From Tethya wilhelma (lineage: Eukaryota; Porifera; Demospongiae; Tethyida; Tethyidae), in the NCBI GenBank assembly GCA_964030475.1, contig CAXIPT010000003.1:867023-931022 (forward strand): 64,000 nucleotides of DNA, in the 5' to 3' direction. Of the stretch, positions 55,478 to 64,000 are shown piece by piece. Both the position numbers and the translations under genes were made by a program. Every line of letters starts with the position of its first letter. Position 1 is the stretch's first letter. Below the pieces are notes generated by a model that saw only the letters and a list, made by a program, of their open reading frames with translations, did no database searches and had not been told where the DNA came from.

Positions 55478-56200
55478 TTAACTGTACGGCATGCATGACT
55501 GTTTCTTCTTAAATCTAGTTCTTGAGGCAACTGGAATTGATTTTACTGGGGTCCACGTTACATTTCTGTTTGTTGATCCAGTACGAATGTAGAGACCTGG
55601 GATGTCCTGACGTACTTGATACTGTACTTCCCTGGCTCTGCTTACGTCAAGCTCACTGCCACTATCTTCACTGCCATTTCCACTAGGTTGCTTCATCCTC
55701 TTCCTCCTCCTCTTAACTACACGTGTCCAGCCTTCCTCACCAATTTTCTTTGTAAACTTTACTCCTGCAATCTCCTCTCTCTTCTCGAAAACGACATTAT
55801 TGCACTCTGATAGCTTGACTTCAGAAGTTCTTGACTTCTTGACATTCTGATAGCTTGACTCCAGCTTGACTTCTTCGTCAGTATCCTCATATCTTTAAGT
55901 TCTGTTAGTGGAATCAGATGCATCAGGCTGTAGAGACAGTTCTTTATTCTCATTAATTAGAGATGGTTTGTCAGCTTGAATGGTTGAAAGATTCTCATCC
56001 TTAGGGGCAGTTCCTGAACTTCCAGAAGTTGACCTCGATCATGTTGTTGTTGTTGTTGTTGTTTCTTTTCTTCCGGGCCTTTTTTGTTGCCTGGTTGGTG
56101 TCTGGCCAGATGAAAACCTTTTGTCAGGGCTGGCCAGAAGAAACAAATTGAGAAGCCTGCATTTGTATGCTTTGCTTGCCTAAATGTAGACCTTGTTCTT
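55478..56200 (-). pseudogene. Unrecognised decayed reading frame inserted in the GKAP1 duplicate
   Basis: The minus frame 55478-55890 reads LSECNNVVFEKREEIAGVKF, GEEGWTRVVKRRRKRMKQPS and ends RTRFKKKQSCMPYS. Upstream, another frame reads SGTAPKDENLSTIQADKPSL to DASDSTNRT with a stop or frameshift between. Basic and Ser-rich, it might be an ORF1-like protein of a retrotransposon or a host gene fragment; I cannot assign it. A (CAA)n run is at 56043-56062. Confidence 0.35.
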
Positions 56201-56367
56201 GAAGGTGAAAGCATAAAGATTTAGTCCTGCTTTGCTAAGTTCCACAAATGGGTTCTCAAGAACACAAACAGATATGGAGCTTGCTCGAGCTTGTTGCAGC
56301 CATTTTTTAAATTTTAATTTTTTAATTTTTTTTTTTTTTTGTATGTTCTATGCACTCACACATTCAG

Positions 56368-57214
56368 GTCCCTTAAGCACCAAACCAACAGTTATTACTA
56401 AACCAACAGTTGATCCTATCGCTCAGTTGTGTGATTTCGATGTACGTAAGTATTGTAGTTCTAGTTTCCATTCCTGATGCAAGTGTACAAAGCTCGATTT
56501 CTTATACGGCCTTGTTTTTTTTTTGTTTTCATTTTTTATTTTTTTGCTTTAGGATGGGTCAGTCTTTTCTCCTGACCCTGTGCCGTCAGCGTCACATGAT
56601 TCCTTCTCAAAGTTACATAATCCATCACTTAAGTCACATGATCAGTCTGTAAAATCACACGATCAACCTTCAAAGTCACACGATCCGCCTTTGAAGTCAC
56701 CTGACTCCCTATTCTTCGAACGTCTCAATGAGGAGGTGAAGACGGAGATAAAGAAAGAAAAGAAGAAGCCAGAAAGAAAAGTCAATGGACTTCCTAGCTC
56801 ACCAGTAAGTCACATGACATCATATTCAAATACCACGAAGTAAAAGTTACATGCACTATTCATTCATCTAAGTTTTATCTGCAAAAAATGCAGCTTATAA
56901 TATATCTACGATAAAAGTTTCACTTCTACCTTTTGTGAACGTTTTACTCTGTGGAACTTTCCTTGTGTACGCGATTTAATTGCTCAATAATTGTTGATAA
57001 ATTTCCAAGTGAAAGACACACAGGCTTGTTTATTTGTTGCTATGTTGTTTACGCATGTGTTATGAAGGATGCTAGTGAGGCCCCTCGGATAGCCCAACTC
57101 CAAGATGAGATCGAGAAGAGAGATAAGGTCATTGAGAGAGTGATGAGGGAGAACCAGTCATTAAAGGTCAAAGTTCAAACCCATGTTCCATTCTTGCACT
57201 CACACACATGCACG

Positions 57215-57251
<37 letters not shown>

Positions 57252-57837
57252 ACACACACACAGGAATCTCTCAAAGAGGTAAAAGGAAGAAACCAGTCTC
57301 TTTGTAAGATCATGGGCCAGGGAGAATGTAAGTAATATCGTAAAGTTCACCACAATTCACGTTACTATACTTGTGAAAAATCTTAACTGAATGGATATCA
57401 GCAATTTACTGTATGCCATTTTGCATACAGTTTCAGACAAAGCCAGTCTTCTTCAGCAGATAGAAGAGTTGTCTTCCACCAAGAATGACTTGACAGAAGA
57501 GGTATACAACAAATCATGCTCTGTATGCTTTGCATGTATGTAGCAATATGGAGAGATATACCCTCTCTCTATGTCCTGCATGTATGCAATATTATGTGGG
57601 CGTTTGGTGATTATGCATGTAGTATTTGTGGTTTTATCTATAGATTGCTTCGCTTCAAGTATCATTAGAACAGGAGAGATCTAAGAATAAGGCGTTGAAG
57701 AATGAATTGACCAAGTTTCAGGTATGTTAATATAAAAGTGTGGGCTATAGGCCCAAAGCTTCTGATTCAGCCCCCATTTATAAGATTATGTTTATTCATT
57801 ACCATAGAGCATGAAGCTGACCAAATCGAAGTATTAA
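56368..57837 (+). pseudogene. GKAP1: GKAP1 partial duplicate (exons 5-11 only)
   Basis: Exons matching GKAP1 5-11: 56368-56441, 56553-56804, 57068-57166, 57264-57327, 57431-57501, 57644-57721 and 57808-57837. Splice sites and frame are kept throughout, and the last exon encodes SMKLTKSKY then stop, different from SVKGTKPTTNPKH in copy 1. Exons 1-4 with the conserved N-terminus are absent; the upstream sequence is an unrelated insertion plus a poly-T tract. It may be a promoterless duplicate or may use an unseen first exon. Preserved frame argues that it is recent or under constraint. Confidence 0.75.
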
Positions 57838-58161
57838 CTATAGAATTGATAACCCATGCACAATATTAGTTTCTAACTCTTGATTCGAGAAATTTTCTCA
57901 TTGATCTTCATTAATTGCTCTACCCATGCATTTGATTGACTTTTTTTACTTTCCTTTAAATGAAAATTTAATAACTTGTATTGTATGCTAATCTGGTTAC
58001 ATTAATTGTTGTACAAGATATAACAATACAGTACGTATCTATTATGTCTCTCTATACTATTATAGCTATAAAGTAAAAAGGAATGCCTATTATTATGGTC
58101 TAGGTGTAGAGTTAAATGGCATTGTGCATACAGTAAAGATTGTTTCTTTGTTATATACAGT

Positions 58162-60324
58162 TTATGTATTATTAACAAATCCAGCTACAATGCTGATTAC
58201 GTAAATGACAATCATAATAACAAATGTGCCTGCCATTAATCCTACACGTATCTGTTTTCCAAGTAGCTCTGAGCATCCAGTTGCAATCGTTGTCATGTTT
58301 CCCCCAGATCCCGATCCTACATCTAGTGCCGCACTTATACTAGCATCATTGCACACACAGCCTATTGGTTCATCATTGTCTCCAAGGAGATACAGTGGAA
58401 TAAGGAGGCATAGAAATATTGCTGCAACCCATATTGCTACGTTGTACCAGCCATTATCATAGTCTGTAACTGTTGCCCTATAGAAGCCGACATATATCAC
58501 AATGAAGACAACCCATATGACCGTCATCAAGCTCCAGCTTGCCCAGCTACCTCCGAGGTCACCAGTAGTGCATGTTCCCTGAGCAGTAAACGTATCGACG
58601 CCCCAGACTAAGCTGTAGAGAACATCATAGTCCAATGCAAGTATCATCGTATCAAGAATTACAGTTGCTGCAACAATATTTTTGTTGCTCTTTCTATCAT
58701 TCAATTCTATTTTCACATCACCGTCACGTCCGAAAGCCTTCTCCAACAGGTTGGGGATTCCATGAAAGCATATTAATGCACCTAAGAGTAAGCACTTTCC
58801 GGCTGTTTGAACATTCTCCAAGCACGTGTCACCACAGGAGAGATGGTCGTTGAAAGCAGCTACGATGGGCGCCATGTTATCTCCAATGTAGTACAGAATT
58901 GTTCCAATTATAATGGATATGCTAGTAAATGAAACAAGTGTCTCATCTTCATCTACTGCATTCACAAGGCAAATTGCAAAGACAATTATCAGTACTAGAG
59001 TCAGCAAGGCAAAGACCAATAGCCCGACCAGTGTTACAATAGCAAGAGCAAAGGTGTTTTGGGTAGCTTGTAAAATAACGTTGATAAACGAGGCTGTGAT
59101 GTCCACGGTCAGCATCATCAGCTTGAAAACATCATGTTTCAATTCACTCAAAATATCTAGAATTGTAGATTTAACAACCAGTACAGACAGTATGGATTAT
59201 AATTATAACAAGTAGTAAAAATTTTTAAAAAATAAACAGTGTAGGAATGGGTAGTGCTGTAAAAAGTATTGGAACAAGGAATGGTCTCAATTTCGGCACA
59301 TGACTACTTCATTTTCAGTTTTGATCCCTCATAGCTAATTGTTATAAAGCTAAATGCTTTAAAGAGTGATCTGTACTTGAATATCAGATTTTATCACGTT
59401 AAATGTAATGGTTCAAATTTTGCCATTCTGCTAAAAAGTTGAATAAAGCATAGCTGGCAGGATTTGATTACTGGCCCAGACCTGGGTACAAAAAATGAAG
59501 TAGTCATGTGCCGAAATTGAGACCATTCCTTGTTCCAATACTTTTTACAGCACTACCCATTCCTACACTGTTTATTTTTTAAAAATTTTTACTACTTGTT
59601 CATTCACTTTTTTCAACACTACAGTGTGGAGACAATCAGAGACTGGTTAGTCCATACAAAAAGCTTGAGTTATCTGAGTAGCAGCTATAATTATTGTCTG
59701 CAAGAGCAGCTAATGCGCATGCGCACTAAATGCCACGTGGATAAATGACCTTTGGACTCTACCTAAAAGATGGCTACATTGAAGTACATGAATTTATACT
59801 CTAAGTTTCAAAGCTCTCTAGTTTTTGTTTAGGCTTATTTGTGTTGAAAACGGGTATAAAGGAATGTAGTACCTATGAAAAGAACTTACTTTGTGCTGTC
59901 AAAGTTGGCTCAACACATTCTGGTTCTATGGAAATGCTTTTCAAGTAAGTCAGTTAGGAAGTAAGTAAGTTAGATGAACAAAAATGGCACTCTTGTGGCT
60001 TCCCACTAGCGCTCTCTACGAGCGCTGAGGAAAGTTTTTGTGTGTGTTAGGCCTTGCATGCAATTAGTAATCTGTCAGTGAGAGCCTCTGAGCAAGTTTG
60101 AAGACTTAATTTTGCTTTGCTAGATTTTTATAGTGACCAACATTTTGTATTGTGTCTATGGGACAGTCGGCCCATTCCTACTATACGTACTACCGTACGT
60201 ATGATTATTATAATAGTAACAAACTATAGCATAATATAGCTAAGTGTATAATTATTTAATACACAATGTCTTATTTATACTGTTGGCTTATGTCATGCAA
60301 ACAAGTACCTTTAGTTTTGCCCAT
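58162..60324 (-). CDS. 8-TM protein, paralogue 2, about 336 aa, intron invaded by a hairpin element
   Basis: Exon 2 is 58162-59156 (acceptor CTAG before ATATTTTGAGTG). A candidate exon 1 at 60309-60324 (ATGGGCAAAACTAAAG, donor GTACTT) joins in phase 1 to give MGKTKDILSELKHD, comparable with STMKGALDH in paralogue 1; this exon is inferred. TM segments and motifs: LYYIGDNMAPIVAAF then SCGDTCLENVQTAGKCLLLG; LDYDVLYSLVWG; LYLLGDNDEPIGCVCND; GKQIRVGLMAGTFVIMIVIY. The protein ends soon after TM8 and lacks a Thr/Pro tail. A 1-kb transposon (59208-60205) occupies the intron. Its stop lies 324 bp from the stop of the convergent GKAP1 duplicate, the same arrangement as GKAP1 and paralogue 1. Confidence 0.7.
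59208..60205 (+). mobile_element. Hairpin-tail element, copy 4 (full length, about 1 kb)
   Basis: Starts ACAAGTAGTAAAAATTTTTA with a long hairpin (arms about 59208-59320 and 59490-59600, both with GGCACATGACTACTTC or its complement) and ends CGGCCCATTCCTACTATACG, TACTACCGTACGTATGAT. No ORF. Confidence 0.85.
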
Positions 60325-60758
60325 CTTTATTCTTGAAGATAACTGTGAGTGTCAATCGTAAATACAGACTATTTAGCTCTGAATGTATCCCACTTTCCAA
60401 GTTCTATTACAAAATGTGGGAGTGTTGCAAATGGGACTGCCCTTGTTGTTTTAACCAAACCAGCTAGCTTGCACAAACAAGTTTATAGTTCCTCCCTTGA
60501 TTTAGATTCCTGATAGCAGTTGTTAACTAGATTCATAGCCTATAATAGCTGCATTGATCAGCATGGCATAATATAAATGTATAATAAATCTAATTAATCA
60601 TCAAAAATCATAATAAACTGATTAACTTAAAGATGAATAAATTTTAAACTTACATGCTTGCATACACGTATATACTATAATTATTTCTGACTGTATTATT
60701 GCAAATTTTAACGCCAGAGTTCTTAGCAACTAGCTATCAGACAGTATGTAGGTTAAAT
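60325..60758. other. No recognisable gene
   Basis: AT-rich intergenic sequence between paralogues 2 and 3. Confidence 0.5.
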
Positions 60759-61772
60759 CTACTGGCTATGGCCTGCACGAAGTAAAAAGATGACAATGAT
60801 AACCACAGTTCCAAGCACACATCCAGCTGTCCCACCCATGAGCCCTGATCTTATCTTCTTCCCGGTGATGTCACTACACCGGTACCTAGGAATATCAGAT
60901 TCACTGATAACTGTGGTTGATCCCGAGCCACTGGAATCACCACTAAAGCTAAGATCATTACAAATGCAGTCAATGGGTATGTCATTGTCTCCAAGGAAGT
61001 AAAGTCCCAGTGTAACACACACTAGAATGAGAGCTATGACCACTAGAACGAGGGCTTTACGATCTTTAATAGCGTCACCATTGCAGCCTCGATTCTCGAG
61101 GAAGAAGTAGCCAAGGACAAAAGCGATCCAAACGAAAACGGACAAGCTCCAGCACGTCCAGCTTCCACCTAGATCACTAGCACTACACACGCCGTTATCA
61201 ATGATGGAATCGTTTCCCCACACCACGGTGTATACAGCATCGTACTCCACCATCAGTGCTAGCATATGAATGAGGAAGGAAGCCGCTTTGAGATTGCTGT
61301 CTGTAGTGTTGTTTGGCGCTTTTGACACAGCTATATATTTTCGTAGAAAAACGGGAGTGACTCGAAATAAAACTAGTGCGATAAATAGTAGACATCTTCC
61401 AGCCGTTTGGCTTCTCTCAATGCAGTTTGCTTCACAAGAAAACTCTTTGGAAAATGTGTCGAAAATTGTTGGAATATTATCGCCAGTGAAGTAGAAGAGT
61501 GCTCCTGTTATAATCAAGCAATCGGCAGTGAACAACGGCCAAGCATTTTTGTCTTTCTTGTGCAGCCTCACCGCCAGTATGATGATAGTGATGATAATCA
61601 TGGCTATGAGGCTTCCAATGGCTGAGATTCCCACAACAATAAGAGATGATATGGCAAGTGTTTCGTCGCTCACAGTCGTTTGAAGAGAGATGGAGAGCAG
61701 CGTGCTTATGACGTCCACGAGCAGAATAGACGTCTTGTAGATATCGGTGTTGATTATGAACCCCCAAGCCAT
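60759..61772 (-). CDS. 8-TM protein, paralogue 3, 337 aa, single exon
   Basis: True ATG at 61770-61772 (MAWGFIINTDIYKTSILLVD). Hydrophobic segments at about residues 13-32, 38-68, 79-97, 125-148, 163-185, 204-225, 240-260 and 308-332. ALFYFTGDNIPTIF holds Gly-Asp-Asn at 97-99 and GLYFLGDNDIPIDCICND at 261-263. Cysteines follow each motif (FSCEANC and DCICND). The short loop GKKIRSGLMGGT precedes TM8. The 164-residue spacing between the two GDN motifs and the shared charge pattern suggest an internal duplication of a 4-TM unit. No known family recognised. The 5' end faces the RING gene across a 430-bp divergent spacer. Confidence 0.75.
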   Translation of the reverse strand: MAWGFIINTDIYKTSILLVDVISTLLSISLQTTVSDETLAISSLIVVGISAIGSLIAMIIITIIILAVRLHKKDKNAWPLFTADCLIITGALFYFTGDNIPTIFDTFSKEFSCEANCIERSQTAGRCLLFIALVLFRVTPVFLRKYIAVSKAPNNTTDSNLKAASFLIHMLALMVEYDAVYTVVWGNDSIIDNGVCSASDLGGSWTCWSLSVFVWIAFVLGYFFLENRGCNGDAIKDRKALVLVVIALILVCVTLGLYFLGDNDIPIDCICNDLSFSGDSSGSGSTTVISESDIPRYRCSDITGKKIRSGLMGGTAGCVLGTVVIIVIFLLRAGHSQ

Positions 61773-62206
61773 AGTTGCTCACAAGAAATATATGAATGAA
61801 TGAACAAGAATTGCAGCAAATTTTGAAGTTTTGTTGTACGAATCGTTTGTTTTGTTGATCTTGAAGTAGTTTCCTCCATTATATATATACTGTTGTATAA
61901 CCAATATGCAAGTTTACCTAAACCACTTATCTTTTCGGTATATACTGGCTAATCATTCCTATATAATTGGTCAACAATTCAGTGCTGTTTATCAGCTTGA
62001 TCATTCAGCTTTGGCCCAACTGGGAAATCAGATAGCATGTTATGCTCATGAAAAGAAAAATACGTTCGATATTGTTTTGCGCATGCGCACTTTTCATATG
62101 TGCACCGCGCGCGGCGCGGCGCGGTGTGATTGATGACTAGTTGGGTGTGGCCAACTAGATATCTGGGTGTGTCAGACCACCCCTGCTGTATTATCTCACA
62201 ACTGAA
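61773..62206. promoter_or_regulatory. Divergent intergenic region between 8-TM paralogue 3 and RING gene
   Basis: The two genes point away from each other. It contains TATATATATACT (61878-61890) and a CG-rich run GCGCGCGGCGCGGCGCGG (62107-62124) about 85 bp before the RING ATG, in an otherwise AT-rich sequence. Promoter activity is inferred from position. Confidence 0.4.
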
Positions 62207-62869
62207 ATGAGTGACTGTGCTGAAAACGTGAAGCAGGAGACAAAACTGGCTGTAGAATGCCCTATTTGTCTAACCCAGGGAAACAATGGCATTGTATCTA
62301 CAAAGTGTGAGCACAAATTCTGTAAAAGATGTGTCATAAAGCTTCTTACGGGACCTAGTTCCCGTGACCCCCTGAGAGAGAGACCTACCTGTCCAGTCTG
62401 TCGTCAAGTAATATGTCCCTATGACATTACAAATCTCGAGACAGGAAAAACTTTAATGGAGAAGCCTACAACAATATTTGGTGGTGTCTACGTTCAAGGA
62501 GGCACTGAAGGTCTTGCCAGTTACCATTTTGTCAGCGAAAAAGATAGCTACATTTCGTACAGTGCCGCTCCTCCTCTTTGGCGACTAGCTGATGATTCAC
62601 CTCCACCTGTATTGAAGCCTTTCCTCCATGCGACCTACCATCCAGAGATACGTACCTTCAGAGCAATAGTTGACTGGAGTGACGTCAATTTCGGAGGAGA
62701 TGCTCAGTGGATCTACCGTATCGTATTTTCTGAAGATTTTATGAAGATTGAGGGAGGAGAGGTACTTGGATACAGAGCAGATGGCCAAAGAAGTAGATGG
62801 AACGTGTATGAGCAAGATTTAGCGTACGTTCGACTCATTACTGAGAATCACTTGACACAGACTGAATAG
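62207..62869 (+). CDS. RING-finger protein with an unassigned C-terminal domain, 220 aa
   Basis: C3HC4 RING in the N-terminal third: CPIC (18-21), C34, H36, C39, C42 and CPVC (62-65), spaced as in E3 ubiquitin ligases. The remaining 150 residues (FGGVYVQGGTEGLASYHFVS, PPLWRLADDSPPPVLKPFLH, FRAIVDWSDVNFGGDAQWIY) look like one beta-rich domain that I do not recognise; a substrate-binding role is inferred. Single exon, good ATG context after ACAACTGAA. Likely ubiquitin ligase acting in the cytoplasm. It sits between two 8-TM genes. Confidence 0.8.
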   Translation: MSDCAENVKQETKLAVECPICLTQGNNGIVSTKCEHKFCKRCVIKLLTGPSSRDPLRERPTCPVCRQVICPYDITNLETGKTLMEKPTTIFGGVYVQGGTEGLASYHFVSEKDSYISYSAAPPLWRLADDSPPPVLKPFLHATYHPEIRTFRAIVDWSDVNFGGDAQWIYRIVFSEDFMKIEGGEVLGYRADGQRSRWNVYEQDLAYVRLITENHLTQTE

Positions 62870-62999
62870 TACAATTCCCAAATTTATTTACCTTAACAAT
62901 TGATGATATTGTGTGGTGTAAATAGAGCCTAGACAATGCATGCATGTGTTCTTTTTTATTCTGCTATAATTATAGTAAATTAACGTTCGACATTTTGTA

Positions 63000-64000
63000 C
63001 TACTGATCTGGACGAGCTAGAAAGATCACAATAATAACCACAGTCCCTAGCACAAATCCTACTGTTCCACCCATTAGTCCCGATCTTATCTTCTTCCCAG
63101 TGATAGCAATACAACCTTGTATATCATCAACAGAACTAGTTGTAGCAAATGTTGATCCAAATCCTGAGCTGAAATCGCCACTGTCGTTACAAACACACTC
63201 AATGGGTATGTCATTGTCTCCAAGGAAGTAAAGACCCAGTGTAACACACACTAGAATGAGAGCTATGACCATTAGAACGAGGGCTTTACGATCTTTAATA
63301 GCGTCACCATGGCAACCTCGATTCTCGAGGAAAAAGTACCCAACGACAAAAGCGATCCAAAATAAAGCAGACAAGCTCCAGGAGACCCAACTTCCACCTA
63401 TATCACTGTCACTACACACTTTGTTATTAATGATAGAATCCTTGCTCCATACTACGCTGTATACAGCATCGTACTCTACCATCAGTGCTAGCATGTGAAT
63501 GAGGAAGGAGGCCGCTTTGAGATTGCTGTCTGTAATATCACTTAATGCTTTTGATTTAGTCACTGAGATCCATTTTCGTAGTAATAAGGGAGAAATTCGA
63601 AATATAATGAGTGCAAAGAACAGTAGACATCTTCCAGCTGTTTGGCTTTTCTCTATGCAACTTTCTCCACAAGAAAACTCTTCAGAAAAAGTGGCAAAAA
63701 TTGTTGGAATATTATCACCAGTGAAGTAAAACAGTGCTCCAGTAATGATCAAGCAATCGGCAGTGAACAGTGGCCATGCATTGTTATTATTCTTGTTAAG
63801 CTTCACCCTCAATACAATGACTGCGATTATGATCATTGCAATGAGGCTTCCTATGGCACAGAAGCCCACTACAACTATTGAAGCTATGGCAAGGCTTAGC
63901 GATTCATCTGAACCATTATCACTGACACTGGTTTGAAGAGAAATGTAAAGTAGGGAGCTTATCATGTCCACGAACAGAATGAAAGACTTGTAGATATCAC
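63000..64000 (-). CDS. 8-TM protein, paralogue 4 (5' end beyond window)
   Basis: The frame stays open to the right edge (DIYKSFILFVDMISSLLYIS). It is very close to paralogue 3: ALFYFTGDNIPTIFATF then SCGESC, LMVEYDAVYSVVW, GLYFLGDNDIPIECVCND, GKKIRSGLMGGTVGFVLGTV. Differences cluster in the loop before TM8 (SGDFSSGFGSTFATTSSVDD) and in the loop after TM4. Together with paralogue 3 it represents the most recent duplication in the family; the RING gene lies between them on the other strand. Confidence 0.75.
   Translation of the reverse strand, partial: DIYKSFILFVDMISSLLYISLQTSVSDNGSDESLSLAIASIVVVGFCAIGSLIAMIIIAVIVLRVKLNKNNNNAWPLFTADCLIITGALFYFTGDNIPTIFATFSEEFSCGESCIEKSQTAGRCLLFFALIIFRISPLLLRKWISVTKSKALSDITDSNLKAASFLIHMLALMVEYDAVYSVVWSKDSIINNKVCSDSDIGGSWVSWSLSALFWIAFVVGYFFLENRGCHGDAIKDRKALVLMVIALILVCVTLGLYFLGDNDIPIECVCNDSGDFSSGFGSTFATTSSVDDIQGCIAITGKKIRSGLMGGTVGFVLGTVVIIVIFLARPDQ

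Overview
The window reads as metazoan nuclear DNA from a compact, intron-rich, AT-rich genome packed with short transposable elements. Short GT-AG introns, AIG1/GIMAP-type GTPases, a kinase-kelch fusion, ZNF106 and GKAP1 homologues, and P-element and Crypton-type transposase relics suggest a sponge, possibly a demosponge like Amphimedon. That species call is an inference, not something the sequence proves. The sequence is a scaffold of eight contigs: single n characters at 1653, 18480, 25058, 29906, 37975, 42828 and 52320 mark joins, and 5855-6287 is a sized gap.

Layout. 0.5-5.7 kb: two copies of a zinc-dependent threonine/sorbitol-dehydrogenase-like gene flank a minus-strand AIG1-like GTPase; the second copy is broken. 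6-18.5 kb: transposon territory with a decayed P-element-like transposase, nested inverted-repeat elements, and a Crypton-type tyrosine recombinase with few lesions. 19-26.4 kb: three plus-strand AIG1-like GTPase paralogues, the first frameshifted. 24.9-42.8 kb: tandemly duplicated pieces of a protein kinase-coiled coil-kelch gene (plus strand) interleaved with C-terminal exons of a ZNF106 homologue (minus strand). 42.8-47.6 kb: upstream part of ZNF106. 48.9-51.6 kb: a complete 11-exon GKAP1 homologue. 51.6-64 kb: four minus-strand paralogues of an unrecognised 8-TM family, a partial second GKAP1, and a RING-finger gene.

Two assembly results matter most. First, 42755-42827 is identical to 29907-29979 (73 nt), so the contig ending at 42827 probably continues into the contig starting at 29907. 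That join restores the 5'UTR exon of the kinase gene and places ZNF106 WD40 exons in coding order with the kinase gene nested antisense in a ZNF106 intron. Second, 51097-52319 and 52321-53543 look like one 1,223-nt sequence represented twice by an unmerged contig overlap.

The best candidates for undescribed biology are the 8-TM family, with two Gly-Asp-Asn motifs about 164 residues apart suggesting a duplicated 4-TM unit; the AIG1-like GTPases with an eroded G4 motif and a cysteine-rich tail; and the kinase-coiled coil-kelch protein encoded inside another gene. No functional link between these genes is shown by the sequence.
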